From contig NZ_JAKFFS010000001.1 in the NCBI RefSeq assembly GCF_021502725.1, positions 2,170,001 through 2,234,000 on the forward strand: a stretch of 64,000 bases of DNA, read 5' to 3'. This document shows, piece after piece, positions 40,239 through 48,890 of the stretch; position 1 is the stretch's first letter; every line of letters starts with the position of its first letter. The notes below the pieces were generated by a model that ran no database searches, was not told the DNA's origin, and saw nothing but the letters and a program-made list of their open reading frames with translations. The stretch comes from Dyadobacter sp. CY345. GTDB taxonomy: Bacteria; Bacteroidota; Bacteroidia; Cytophagales; Spirosomataceae. The translations under genes and the position numbers were made by a program.

Positions 40239-41015
40239 CTAAAACCTTAGAACGAAATTCTCCTTTACCTGTTCTTTACGAAAAAACACCAGTCCAATCC
40301 AGAATAAATCGACGGTAAGTGTAACCTGAGGATGCGCTTTAATATATTCCCATGCCTGTGTCATTTCCTCCGACCAGTAAATATCATCGAAGATAAATAA
40401 CGATTCGTTTTTCGCATGGGGGAGGCATTCTTCGAAATATCTTACCGTTGGTTCATAACGGTGATTTGCGTCAAAATAAGCATAATCCAACCCGTTTGTT
40501 AGTTTGCTTAATGTTGCTGGCAAAGTCTCATCAATATTTCCCAGCATGACTTCAATATTTTTAGCACCAGATTTTTCGAAATTTCTCCGGGCAATTTTTG
40601 CTGTTTCAGGGCATCCTTCAAATGATAAAATATGGGAGTCGGGTTTGGCTTTTGACATATATAATGTCGTCAAACCAAGCGATGTGCCCAATTCTAAAAT
40701 ACTTTTGGGTTGAAAGTGACGGATCAGCCGATGAAAAAGTTTTCCGAATTTTTCGGGCTTTTCTGCGTTTTTAGCAATTGTCTTTATTTTTCTTAGATTC
40801 GATTTGTTGATACGGGATCCTGCACCAAGGTCAAGAATTTCTATCGTTTCATTTGAAGCAAGCAATTCCTGACGCAGCAATTTTAGATTTTTATAGTCTG
40901 AGTGCGTTTCACTTTTATCCTTAATTACCTTCGTGTAGAGTTCAAACAAGAAGGGTGAGTGGATTGCGTGTTCATTCCCCGAGCGAAGGAGATACTTAAA
41001 ATAAGAAGTAATCAA
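40239..41015 (-). CDS. Class I SAM-dependent methyltransferase
   Basis: A 258-aa protein with motif I Ile-Leu-Glu-Leu-Gly-Thr-Ser-Leu-Gly-Leu-Thr at about residue 110 and an acidic end of the second strand (Phe-Glu-Gly). An N-terminal helical extension (Ala-Ile-His-Ser-Pro-Phe-Leu-Phe-Glu-Leu-Tyr) is typical for Bacteroidota versions. The start is a TTG at 41015: an in-frame stop lies just upstream and no ATG occurs until far inside the domain. The substrate is unknown; a catechol-O-methyltransferase-like fold is likely. Confidence 0.85.
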   Translation of the reverse strand: MITSYFKYLLRSGNEHAIHSPFLFELYTKVIKDKSETHSDYKNLKLLRQELLASNETIEILDLGAGSRINKSNLRKIKTIAKNAEKPEKFGKLFHRLIRHFQPKSILELGTSLGLTTLYMSKAKPDSHILSFEGCPETAKIARRNFEKSGAKNIEVMLGNIDETLPATLSKLTNGLDYAYFDANHRYEPTVRYFEECLPHAKNESLFIFDDIYWSEEMTQAWEYIKAHPQVTLTVDLFWIGLVFFRKEQVKENFVLRF

Positions 41016-41071
41016 TTTTGGTATTTTTTATTTTTAAATTCTTTCGGCTTTCACAGTTGGTGTGAAAGATT

Positions 41072-41464
41072 TTAATTAAGCCGGTATGGAACAACGAGTG
41101 AAAATGCGGGGATGATTACACGAAACTGGCGTCCGTCCAGCACTCTTTCCATTAGATAGGTACCTGACATTTTCCCAAGATCTGTACGTAAATTGCAGCC
41201 TGATACATATTCGTGTATATCGCCAGGTTCCAAAACAGGCTGTAAACCCACAATGCCTTCTCCTTCTACTTCTCTGACAGTTCCGTTAGCGTCGTATATT
41301 AACCAGTGCCTACGAAGCAATTTCACTGTATGCTCACTATGATTTTCAATGAGAATCTTGTAAGTAAACACAAAGTGATCCTGTCTCGGATTCGAATAAT
41401 CCGGCTGATACTCAGTTAATACTGTGACTTTAACGCCGTCTGTTACTTTCGAAACCATATGCAT
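41072..41464 (-). CDS. apaG: ApaG-like protein
   Basis: A 130-aa beta-rich protein of the fibronectin-III-like ApaG fold. Phe-Thr-Tyr-Lys-Ile-Leu-Ile-Glu-Asn is on an early strand, and Gly-Glu-Gly-Ile-Val-Gly-x-Gln-Pro in the middle matches the ApaG consensus (Val-x-Gly-Glu-Gly-Val-Val-Gly-x-Gln-Pro). ApaG proteins are linked to divalent-metal and Ap4A effects, although their role is poorly settled. The start is the ATG at 41464; it is divergent from ung. Confidence 0.92.
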   Translation of the reverse strand: MHMVSKVTDGVKVTVLTEYQPDYSNPRQDHFVFTYKILIENHSEHTVKLLRRHWLIYDANGTVREVEGEGIVGLQPVLEPGDIHEYVSGCNLRTDLGKMSGTYLMERVLDGRQFRVIIPAFSLVVPYRLN

Positions 41465-41610
41465 TAAGGATATTGATCAAATATTCCAGCAGACAAAGCC
41501 TGGTGGTATGTCTTTTGTAAACTTCAATTTAAACGAAAATAGTCATCATTTAGTGATAAAACCAAATCAAAAAACAATTAATTTGGTTTTAAATTCAATA
41601 ACAAAAAAGC

Positions 41611-42276
41611 ATGGATGTTAAAATAGAAGAATCCTGGAAAAAACGACTGTCAGCGGAATTTGAAAAACCATACTTTGGTGCGCTGACTGATTTTGTAAAG
41701 CAGGAATACACAACAAAACAAATATTTCCACCCGCAAAACAGATTTTCAACGCCTTCAATCATTGCACATTTGACAACTGTAATGTTGTAATTTTAGGTC
41801 AGGATCCTTATCATGGATTTGGACAGGCAAACGGACTTTGTTTTTCGGTGAACGATGGTGTAAGAATGCCTCCATCGCTACTGAATATTTTTAAGGAAAT
41901 TAAGGAAGATTTGGGAATTGATATTCCAAAATCAGGAAATCTGGAACGTTGGGCTGATCAGGGAGTTTTATTGCTCAACGCTACACTGACGGTCGAAGCA
42001 GGTCAGGCCGGTTCTCATCAGAATAAAGGTTGGGAGACGTTCACGAATGCTGTGATCAAATGTTTGTCTGACGAAAAAAAAGATCTGGTTTTTATGCTCT
42101 GGGGTAAATATGCTCAGGATAAAGGGAAAATCATCGATGAAAATAAACATCATGTTTTAAAAGCCAAACATCCCTCGCCAATGGCTGCAAATTACGGAGG
42201 GTGGTTCGGCTGTAAACATTTCAGTCAGGCCAATGATTATTTAAGCCAACGTGGGTTGAAACCAATTATCTGGTAA
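41611..42276 (+). CDS. ung: Uracil-DNA glycosylase, family 1
   Basis: A 221-aa enzyme that cuts uracil from DNA at the start of base-excision repair. The water-activating loop is Gly-Gln-Asp-Pro-Tyr-His-Gly (Asp65, His68), Leu-Leu-Leu-Asn-Ala-Thr-Leu-Thr-Val is on the uracil pocket, and His-Pro-Ser-Pro-Met-Ala-Ala is the DNA-intercalation loop, here with Met-Ala-Ala rather than the common Leu-Ser. Length matches the family. It starts at the ATG at 41611 and is followed by a strong terminator. Confidence 0.96.
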   Translation: MDVKIEESWKKRLSAEFEKPYFGALTDFVKQEYTTKQIFPPAKQIFNAFNHCTFDNCNVVILGQDPYHGFGQANGLCFSVNDGVRMPPSLLNIFKEIKEDLGIDIPKSGNLERWADQGVLLLNATLTVEAGQAGSHQNKGWETFTNAVIKCLSDEKKDLVFMLWGKYAQDKGKIIDENKHHVLKAKHPSPMAANYGGWFGCKHFSQANDYLSQRGLKPIIW

Positions 42277-42286
42277 TCGAAGGAAC

Positions 42287-42320
42287 AAAAAAAGAGTCGG
42301 GAATTCCCGACTCTTTTTAA
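42287..42320. terminator. Bidirectional terminator, AAAAAGAGTCGG/GAATTC/CCGACTCTTTTT type
   Basis: A perfect palindrome centred on GAATTC (42301-42306): AAAGAGTCGG ... CCGACTCTTT, flanked by A and T runs. It can end both ung and the converging Dabb gene. Confidence 0.85.
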
Positions 42321-42349
42321 TAATTTTCACTCCTATTACTATTTAATAA

Positions 42350-42754
42350 TTACCTGTCGATATTGGAATTCATTTCCAATACTTTATCCCAGTGGGCTTC
42401 ATTGCTTTTCACGAAAGCTGTGCGATCCTTATTCGTTGCATATTGTTTCGCTGCCTCGTTAGTACGGAAAGTCAAATAATGAACAACATCATATTCCTTT
42501 TCGCCTCCTTCTGAATTTTGTACACGACCAGCCGAATAGGCTACGACGTCGTTGACATTATTTTTTAATACAGCAAAATCACGCATGTGTTTTTCGATGT
42601 CTTCCGAAGTTGTACCAGGTTTGAATTTGATACAAACAACACGCTGCGTTTCTGCTGGTTTGTGCGGAACATAAGCTCCGTAAATGATTAGCATAAAAAT
42701 GCTCAGCAGAAATACTGGCAGTAAATATCCTAGTGTTTTATTTTTAGTTCTCAT
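42350..42754 (-). CDS. Membrane-anchored Dabb (stress-responsive A/B barrel) protein
   Basis: A 134-aa protein with an N-terminal hydrophobic segment (about residues 9-27), so either exported or membrane-tethered, followed by a ferredoxin-like Dabb domain: Val-Cys-Ile-Lys-Phe-Lys-Pro-Gly, then Tyr-Asp-Val-Val-His-Tyr-Leu-Thr-Phe and Phe-Val-Lys-Ser-Asn-Glu-Ala-His-Trp. The function of Dabb proteins is mostly unknown. A -7-like element lies at 42794-42801 on the minus strand. Confidence 0.85.
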   Translation of the reverse strand: MRTKNKTLGYLLPVFLLSIFMLIIYGAYVPHKPAETQRVVCIKFKPGTTSEDIEKHMRDFAVLKNNVNDVVAYSAGRVQNSEGGEKEYDVVHYLTFRTNEAAKQYATNKDRTAFVKSNEAHWDKVLEMNSNIDR

Positions 42755-43093
42755 TATTTCTATGTCGGCTTAACCCTTAATTCTATTACTAAACAAAAAT
42801 AAAACAAATAATTAACATTGCACTATTTTTATAAATAATATAATGTATTCTGTATTTTACGTATTTCTCAAAATATTAATTTGTCAAGTTTAATTCTGCG
42901 ATATTTTATTTTGCAAACGCTGTTTTGCCTCTTTTGTCAGAAATGTAGAGGTAGGGATTAAAATTTAGTGAGATGATTTTTAAAATTTATGTAATACTGA
43001 AATCAAGTTTAAAAATTGGTTAAAACGTTACTTTTTTCGTGAAAACAAGTATAAAGCGGTGATAAATAGCAATGTTCACACACCAAACTTTAT
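42755..43093. other. 339-bp divergent promoter gap
   Basis: A very AT-rich region between the Dabb gene (minus) and the phospholipase C-like gene (plus). On the minus strand TATTTTTG (42801-42794) is an exact TAnnTTTG element that would place the start of transcription about 33 nt before the Dabb ATG, but no TTG box sits at the right distance. Nothing else is recognised. Confidence 0.4.
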
Positions 43094-44128
43094 ATGGATT
43101 CGTCAATAATAAGTGATGATAATTTTCGAAAAAAATTTAAAGTTTTTTTGAAAAAACCGATGATTTTGATTTTCGTGCTTCTCATTTTAACGCTTGAATC
43201 GGGATTTGGGCCTAAGTGGGGATTCTGGGCGCACAAAAGAATCAACCGTCTGGCTGTGTTTAGGTTGCCGCCGGAGATGCAGTATTTTTACAAAAAACAT
43301 ATCGACTATCTTACGGAAAATGCAGTAAATCCCGACCGGAGAAGATATGCCGTAGTTGGCGAAGCTGAAAGACATTTTATCGATCTTGATGTTTACGGAG
43401 ATAGTGCGCTGGCAATTTTGCCCAAATTCTGGTCTGCCGCTGTTAAAAAGATAGGAGAGGACAGTTTAAGAAAACACGGCATTGTTCCGTGGTTTATTCA
43501 ATCGGCGGCATTCCAGTTGACAGATGCATTTAAGGAAAAGGATACACGGCGAATTTTACGGATTTCTGCGGATCTGGGACATTACGTTGCGGATTCAAAT
43601 GTACCGTTGCACACGACCAGAAATTATAACGGACAACTAACGGGGCAGGAGGGGATTCATGCATTTTGGGAATCCCGTCTTCCAGAGCTTTATGTGCAGG
43701 ACTACGATTTATGGATTGGTCAGGCTGTTTATATTGATAATCTCGCCGAAACTGTCTGGAATTCTGTGAATCGTGCACATTTGGCCAGTGACTCCGTTTT
43801 TTTGTTTGAAAAGCATCTGAGCGAATCTTTCGATCCGGACAAGAAGTTCAGTTATGAATTGAGGAATAATTTCCTGGTGAGAACCTACTCTCAGGAATTT
43901 TCAGAACAGTACCATAACTTGTTAAAAGGTCAGGTCGAACGGCAAATGAAGGCGTCAGTTGAGATGGTCGGCAACTTGTGGTTCACGTGCTGGATAAACG
44001 CGGGACAGCCCGATTTGCGAAAAATGAAAGATTTCGCTCCAGATGAAAAGGAGAAAAAAGCAGAAGCCGCTGAACAACGGAGTTGGTTACAGCGGCTTCT
44101 GCGTATCAGGTCAGAAAGTGATGATTAG
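43094..44128 (+). CDS. Zinc-dependent phospholipase C-like / S1-P1-type protein
   Basis: A 344-aa protein. An N-terminal hydrophobic segment (about residues 21-38) is followed by Trp-Gly-Phe-Trp-Ala-His-Lys-Arg-Ile-Asn, in which the first Trp and His are metal ligands in this superfamily. His and Asp ligands follow in Arg-His-Phe-Ile-Asp, Asp-Leu-Gly-His-Tyr-Val-Ala-Asp and Gly-Ile-His-Ala-Phe-Trp-Glu. All candidate ligands are present, so it should be active on phospholipids or nucleic acids outside the inner membrane. It converges with 44125-45042, the stops overlapping by 4 nt. Confidence 0.85.
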   Translation: MDSSIISDDNFRKKFKVFLKKPMILIFVLLILTLESGFGPKWGFWAHKRINRLAVFRLPPEMQYFYKKHIDYLTENAVNPDRRRYAVVGEAERHFIDLDVYGDSALAILPKFWSAAVKKIGEDSLRKHGIVPWFIQSAAFQLTDAFKEKDTRRILRISADLGHYVADSNVPLHTTRNYNGQLTGQEGIHAFWESRLPELYVQDYDLWIGQAVYIDNLAETVWNSVNRAHLASDSVFLFEKHLSESFDPDKKFSYELRNNFLVRTYSQEFSEQYHNLLKGQVERQMKASVEMVGNLWFTCWINAGQPDLRKMKDFAPDEKEKKAEAAEQRSWLQRLLRIRSESDD

Positions 44129-45042
44129 GCTTCTTTGAAAACTAGTTTTTTCATATACTCGGCGTCATTTCCAATACTTGTAATAACCGATCCCGGATAT
44201 TCTTCCTGCTCAACAATAAATTGTGTGATACCGCTGTCGGAACCTACTTTTAATAAACTTGCAAAGTCGATCTCGCCAGTTCCCAAATCAACAGAATGTG
44301 GCTCTGGCTTGCTTACAAGGTCTTTAATATGGCAAAGATCGTAGCGGCCGGCGTACTTTTTCAAATGTGCAACAGGATCCTTACCCGCAGCCACGATCCA
44401 CATCAAATCAAGTTCATAGTGAACAAGCGATTTGTCTGTGTTGTCAAGTAAAATTTCTTGTGGTAGTTTTCCGTCCTGCTCCTTGAAAGAATAATCGTGG
44501 TTGTGGTAGCCGAATTTAATACCAGCTTTCTGGCAGATTTCGCCTCGTTTGTTAAATTCATCCGCACGTTTTTTCCATTCGTCCAATGTTTTCTGCGGGC
44601 CGATATACGGTTGCAGCAAGTAAGAAATGCCGGCTTCTGAGGCTTCCGCCGCCGCTTTTTCCAAATCTTTTGTCGTATCTGCGTGGGTGCTTACAATGGT
44701 CATCCCAAGCTCGTCCATGTATGCTTTGAATTCCTTTGGTTTCATACCCCATAAAAATCCTTTGTCGCCGGCGTAACTTTCAATCTTTTTATAACCCAAA
44801 CCAGCAATTTGTTTTAATACGCCTTTTGGATCTGCGGCAATGATATCACGCACACTATATAATTGTAAACCGAAATCCGGGATAGAAGGAGCGCCAGATG
44901 CGCCTGTCGACGAAAGGCTGGTTGAGTCGGTACTTTCGGACGATTTTTCTTTGGATCCACCACATGACGAGAGGGAGAAGGCCAGAGTGCCTGCGGCGGC
45001 AACACCAGCTGATTTTAAAAATAATCGGCGATTATAAGTCAT
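44125..45042 (-). CDS. Exported TIM-barrel sugar isomerase/epimerase-like lipoprotein
   Basis: A 305-aa protein. It begins with a Tat-like/lipoprotein signal (Asn-Arg-Arg-Leu-Phe-Leu-Lys, lipobox-like Leu-Ser-Ser-Cys at about residue 27) and a Ser/Thr-rich linker. The xylose-isomerase-like TIM barrel (AP_endonuc_2 fold) follows, with Lys-Lys-Ile-Glu, Tyr-His-Asn-His-Asp, Tyr-Glu-Leu-Asp, His-Ile-Lys-Asp and Val-Glu-Gln-Glu metal-site motifs. It lies next to a second such gene (45109-45954), 67 nt away on the same strand. Substrate unknown; 3-keto sugars have been linked to exported relatives. Confidence 0.87.
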   Translation of the reverse strand: MTYNRRLFLKSAGVAAAGTLAFSLSSCGGSKEKSSESTDSTSLSSTGASGAPSIPDFGLQLYSVRDIIAADPKGVLKQIAGLGYKKIESYAGDKGFLWGMKPKEFKAYMDELGMTIVSTHADTTKDLEKAAAEASEAGISYLLQPYIGPQKTLDEWKKRADEFNKRGEICQKAGIKFGYHNHDYSFKEQDGKLPQEILLDNTDKSLVHYELDLMWIVAAGKDPVAHLKKYAGRYDLCHIKDLVSKPEPHSVDLGTGEIDFASLLKVGSDSGITQFIVEQEEYPGSVITSIGNDAEYMKKLVFKEA

Positions 45043-45108
45043 AAAAAAGGTACTGTTAGGATTAAAAGGAAATTATTGTCTTGGTTTTAAACTGTATTTC
45101 CGGCAATT

Positions 45109-45954
45109 TTATTTTGATTTTTCGAAAGAGCTTCGGAAATATTTGACGCTTTCCGCCACTTCCGCACTGCTATTTTCCCAATGGTACTCATACTCAGCAG
45201 ATATTGGCCCTTTGAATTTTTGACGTTTCAGCTCCAAAATAACCGCATCCACTTTGCTATCACCTTTTCCCCAGACAACATCATGGTATTTGCCATCGGG
45301 CGTGTCTTTCACCACATCTTTAAAATGAGATCCAAGCACATGACCGTCCAGCTTTTTCAGGCATTCCACAGGATCCAGTCCGGAACGAACCCAATGTCCA
45401 ATGTCCGAACATGACCCAATAAATTTACTTTTTGCGGCATATTTCAGAACAGAATCCGGATGCCAGTAATGTGAAGGTTTCGGATGGTTATGAAGCGCAA
45501 CATTAATTTTATACTGATCGGCAAGCGGAGCGATGTAGGCAAATTGCTCAGGTTTAGGCTCTGTATTGATATTCAGGATTCCCATATCTTTGGCAAACTC
45601 GAACAATATTTTCCATTCGCTTTCATCTTTTGCGTTCACAACGCCGAAGGCAGTCATCGTTATGCCGTGCTTCTTAAGAAGCGCTTTTACTTCCTGGCGT
45701 TTGGCGGCGTCCATTTTAAAATCCATATTGCCTTCCAAACCACCGCCCAATTTCTGCCCGGGAAATGCTTCTATATACTTCAATCCACAGCTGTCGATTT
45801 TGCGTAGGGCTTCATCGAAAGTGAATAAACGAAAGGTATATGACTGAGCGCCAAGTTTCCAACCCATTTTATCCTCGGGAGTTTTTTGGGCGAAAGCAGC
45901 AAAGCTGCATAAAACAAACAGCGAGAAAAGGATTGTAGATTTTGAAAATTTCAT
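45109..45954 (-). CDS. Exported TIM-barrel sugar isomerase/epimerase-like protein
   Basis: The ATG at 45954 gives 281 aa with a clean signal peptide ending Ala-Ala-Phe-Ala-Gln; the frame is open upstream for 22 further codons. The barrel has Lys-Tyr-Ile-Glu-Ala-Phe, Leu-His-Asn-His-Pro, Cys-Ser-Asp-Ile-Gly-His-Trp, Ser-His-Phe-Lys-Asp and Ser-Ala-Glu-Tyr-Glu, the normal metal-ligand set. It is a distant paralogue of 44125-45042 and probably cotranscribed, so two exported enzymes may act on successive forms of one sugar. Confidence 0.87.
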   Translation of the reverse strand: MKFSKSTILFSLFVLCSFAAFAQKTPEDKMGWKLGAQSYTFRLFTFDEALRKIDSCGLKYIEAFPGQKLGGGLEGNMDFKMDAAKRQEVKALLKKHGITMTAFGVVNAKDESEWKILFEFAKDMGILNINTEPKPEQFAYIAPLADQYKINVALHNHPKPSHYWHPDSVLKYAAKSKFIGSCSDIGHWVRSGLDPVECLKKLDGHVLGSHFKDVVKDTPDGKYHDVVWGKGDSKVDAVILELKRQKFKGPISAEYEYHWENSSAEVAESVKYFRSSFEKSK

Positions 45955-46045
45955 GAATTTGAATAATAATGTAAAATAAACACCTAGAAAAGTTCGGGTG
46001 TTTATCGAACTACTCAACATTCGTTAATTGTCTAAGTTATACAGC

Positions 46046-46585
46046 TTAATCTGGAATTGGTATATTGTACAAACCTGAGCGCAAGAATTGAAAAGTGACA
46101 AATAGCTGACCAAAATGTCTGGTGGTATGTTCTGCGGCGTGGAAAAGTAATCCTAGATGTGTTGAAGGAATTTGTGACCGGCCAACCATGCGAACTTCTA
46201 AAAGGGTTGCAGAATCAGTACCTTCTATTTGCGCGATTGTGCTGGAAATTTGCTTATTCAGATTTTCCAGTAAATCAATAAAGGTACAACCTGGAAATGG
46301 CTCCTCACTTTCCCTTTTGAGATATTGAAGCTGCTCCTCAGTCAGTGGCTCAGACCGCGCATAGGTAAGCAAACGATCCAGAACACCGGCAAGATGTTGC
46401 ATATGAAATCCTACGGATGCGAGTCCTGCGGGTTTTTTCCATAATAATTCGTTTGGGAAGCTGTTGTCAAGAGAATTTATTTCCTCTTGAACCTGCAAAA
46501 TTGCCTGCGCGACAGGTTGCAGCAGCGGAGGTATGTCAGCAAGCGGTCCGCGCAGCCAGACTTCGGGTTTTTGATTATTTTCCAT
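46046..46585 (-). CDS. DinB-family protein
   Basis: A 179-aa four-helix-bundle protein with the three-His metal site: Gly-Phe-His-Met-Gln-His-Leu-Ala-Gly (residues about 62-70) and Phe-His-Ala-Ala-Glu-His-Thr-Thr-Arg-His-Phe-Gly-Gln at about 150. DinB-like proteins are metal-dependent thiol transferases or of unknown role. It is followed upstream by the helicase terminator at 46601-46628, so it needs its own promoter, which I could not see. Confidence 0.87.
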   Translation of the reverse strand: MENNQKPEVWLRGPLADIPPLLQPVAQAILQVQEEINSLDNSFPNELLWKKPAGLASVGFHMQHLAGVLDRLLTYARSEPLTEEQLQYLKRESEEPFPGCTFIDLLENLNKQISSTIAQIEGTDSATLLEVRMVGRSQIPSTHLGLLFHAAEHTTRHFGQLFVTFQFLRSGLYNIPIPD

Positions 46586-46600
46586 CCTGAAAACAACAAA

Positions 46601-46628
46601 AAAAGGGACTCTTTTACAAGTCCCTTTT
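46601..46628 (-). terminator. Terminator of the DEAD-box helicase gene
   Basis: AAAAGGGACT / AGTCCCTTTT, a 10-bp stem with an 8-nt loop. On the minus strand a run of seven T follows, so it clearly serves the helicase. Confidence 0.85.
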
Positions 46629-46663
46629 CAATTCATATATTGGTGTCAGAAATAACCAACTGA

Positions 46664-48490
46664 TTATTTTGCAATATCAATCTGTACTGCTTTACCTTTA
46701 ATCGTATTACCGTCCATTGCGCGCAATACTGTACGAGCATCACGTTCCGGAACGTCAACGAAAGTAAATTTATCATAAATATCAATTGCGCCGATTGTTT
46801 TACCAGGAATATTTGCTTCACCAGCAATTGCTCCAACGATATCACGAGGCATGATATGATCCTTACGTCCAAGACTTAGGAAAAGGCGAGTCATACCAGC
46901 TTCCGGTGCCGCTGTACGTTTTGCTTCTCCATCACGCTCACGTGGTTCACGCGGTGCACGTGATTCGCTGCCAGAACGTTCTCTGCTTGCAAAACGGTCA
47001 CTTCCTCCACGACTTCCGCCGTCACGGCTTCCACCATCGCGGCTGCCTCTGTCGAAACGTCCGCCTGTTGCGCTTGAAGAGCGACGTTCGAAACGGTCAT
47101 TTCCGCCTTCACGACGACCTTCTCCGCCACGTCTTTCTTCCCATGCAAGATTTCCTTCTGAGTATTCATTTTTCTGAACCCCCATAATTTGCTTAGCAAG
47201 AGCAGCAACAATTTGTTCTGTTGTGAAACCGCTGTGACGCAACATTTCCAGAACATCCTGATAAAGATCTGTGTCGCCTTCCTGAATTGCAGCAGAAATA
47301 CTTTCTACAAAACGAGCCTTACGAACACCAACGATATCTTCATAAGAAGGAATAACGCCTTTCTCGATTTTTACTTTTGTATAATTCTCAATAGTTTTCA
47401 AACGGAACTTTTCGTCACGTGCAACCAGAGAGAAAGCTTTTCCGGACATACCGGCACGACCTGTACGGCCGATACGGTGTACGTAATATTCTTCATCCAA
47501 TGGAATATCGTAGTTGATAACTCCGTCAAGACCGCTAACGTCAATACCACGGGCAGCTACGTCAGTTGCAACAAGGATGGTGGTTACGCCAGCCTTAAAT
47601 TTGCTCATTACATTGCTACGTTGTTGCTGACGCAAATCACCGTGGATACCTTCTGATGCATATCCGCGAAGCTGAAGATCTTCAACGATCTCGTCAACTT
47701 TACGCTTTGTGTTACAAAATACAAGTAATGATTTTAAATGATACATATCGATCAAACGAGTCATTACTTCCACTTTTGCCTGTGGTTTTACTTCAAAACA
47801 AACCTGTTCGATATTTACGTTAGTCAGCTCATTACGAACCACTTTAATCAATATCGGATCATTTAGGAAGCGTTTTGTGATAGACATAATCGGCTTAGAC
47901 ATTGTAGCCGAGAAAAGAATCGTTTGACGATCTTCAGGCATGTCAGCCAAAATGCTTTCAATATCTTCACGGAAACCCATGTCAAGCATTTCATCCGCTT
48001 CATCAAGTACCATCATACGTACTTCATCAAACTTCAAAGTGCGGCGTTGCATGTGATCCATTACGCGGCCAGGAGTTCCTACAACAATATGAACACCTTT
48101 TTTCAACGAACGTATCTGGCGATCAATAGAATCACCACCGTATATAGCTTCAATTTTAATTCCACGTTGAAATTTAGCAAGTCTTCCGATTTCCTCAGAA
48201 ACCTGTACAGCTAATTCTCTTGTAGGGCAAAGTATAAGTGCCTGAACAGCATTGCTAGATGTGTCAATACGTTCAAGTACAGGTATTCCAAATGCAGCAG
48301 TTTTTCCGGTTCCCGTTTGAGCCTGACCAATCACGTCAGATCCTTGCATAACAGCAGGGATACCTTGCGCTTGTATTGGAGAGGGTTTGGTGAACCCCAT
48401 TTCAGTTAAGGCTTTAAGGATGTTTTCTGAGAGTCCTAAATCAGCGAAGGTCTCAAAATCTTCAATTGTCTCAATTGTTTCAGTAGTCAT
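46664..48490 (-). CDS. DEAD-box RNA helicase with RG-rich linker and DbpA-like RNA-binding domain
   Basis: A 608-aa protein. Q motif (about residues 14-42), Walker A Ala-Gln-Thr-Gly-Thr-Gly-Lys-Thr, Asp-Glu-Ala-Asp, Ser-Ala-Thr, and His-Arg-Ile-Gly-Arg-Thr-Gly-Arg are all present. After about 440 comes a low-complexity Arg/Gly/Ser/Asp-rich stretch with Gly-Ser-Arg-Asp-Gly-Gly repeats, and then a DbpA-type RNA-binding domain (about 525-605). This is the DeaD/CsdA layout; such proteins unwind RNA during ribosome assembly and in the cold. A long leader of about 360 nt (see promoter at 48860-48890) suggests post-transcriptional control. Confidence 0.93.
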   Translation of the reverse strand: MTTETIETIEDFETFADLGLSENILKALTEMGFTKPSPIQAQGIPAVMQGSDVIGQAQTGTGKTAAFGIPVLERIDTSSNAVQALILCPTRELAVQVSEEIGRLAKFQRGIKIEAIYGGDSIDRQIRSLKKGVHIVVGTPGRVMDHMQRRTLKFDEVRMMVLDEADEMLDMGFREDIESILADMPEDRQTILFSATMSKPIMSITKRFLNDPILIKVVRNELTNVNIEQVCFEVKPQAKVEVMTRLIDMYHLKSLLVFCNTKRKVDEIVEDLQLRGYASEGIHGDLRQQQRSNVMSKFKAGVTTILVATDVAARGIDVSGLDGVINYDIPLDEEYYVHRIGRTGRAGMSGKAFSLVARDEKFRLKTIENYTKVKIEKGVIPSYEDIVGVRKARFVESISAAIQEGDTDLYQDVLEMLRHSGFTTEQIVAALAKQIMGVQKNEYSEGNLAWEERRGGEGRREGGNDRFERRSSSATGGRFDRGSRDGGSRDGGSRGGSDRFASRERSGSESRAPREPRERDGEAKRTAAPEAGMTRLFLSLGRKDHIMPRDIVGAIAGEANIPGKTIGAIDIYDKFTFVDVPERDARTVLRAMDGNTIKGKAVQIDIAK

Positions 48491-48852
48491 CTATCTTATT
48501 ATTGTTAAATTCTTTAAAAATTATTTTTAAGAATTAGAAGTCAGTAGGTTGCCAGCAATATCAGACCCGATATCCTTCATGACGAATATCAAATACAATA
48601 TTGAAAACCTGCACAATTTGAAATCATGTCTGATTGTTAAGGTAAACCGCGAAACCGGTTTGGTACAACAACGCTGATGACTTCGAGTATTTTAAATTTA
48701 AGGGATTGCGCTAAGCCCACCACAAGACATCCGTGGGGCTCTGCATGACGAAACGGGTAAAACCAACCAGGCGTTTTAAAGGTTGGTGGCGTTAAATAAT
48801 AATCGCCGGACCGTGATATGAAGCAGAGAAGCGAACGGATGTTCGTTCTAAT
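48491..48852 (-). promoter_or_regulatory. Long 5' leader of the DEAD-box helicase mRNA
   Basis: With the promoter at 48860-48890 the mRNA would start near 48853, giving a leader of about 360 nt. It can fold into several hairpins, for example AAACCG-CGAAAC-CGGTTT (48644-48661), a CCAACC/GGTTGG pair, and AGCCC-CAC/GTG-GT-GGGCT around 48714-48740. No known riboswitch is recognised. Long structured leaders are typical of cold-induced helicase mRNAs; whether this one acts so is an inference. Confidence 0.5.
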
Positions 48853-48859
48853 TTTTTTA

Positions 48860-48890
48860 CAAAAGTACGAATTAATATTTAATATGCAAA
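48860..48890 (-). promoter_or_regulatory. Promoter of the helicase gene, TTTG-N19-TACTTTTG
   Basis: On the minus strand TTTG (48890-48887), exactly 19 nt, then TACTTTTG (48867-48860): an exact Bacteroidota housekeeping promoter. The same -7 octamer and spacing occur in the candidate small-RNA promoter at 3758-3788. Confidence 0.7.
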
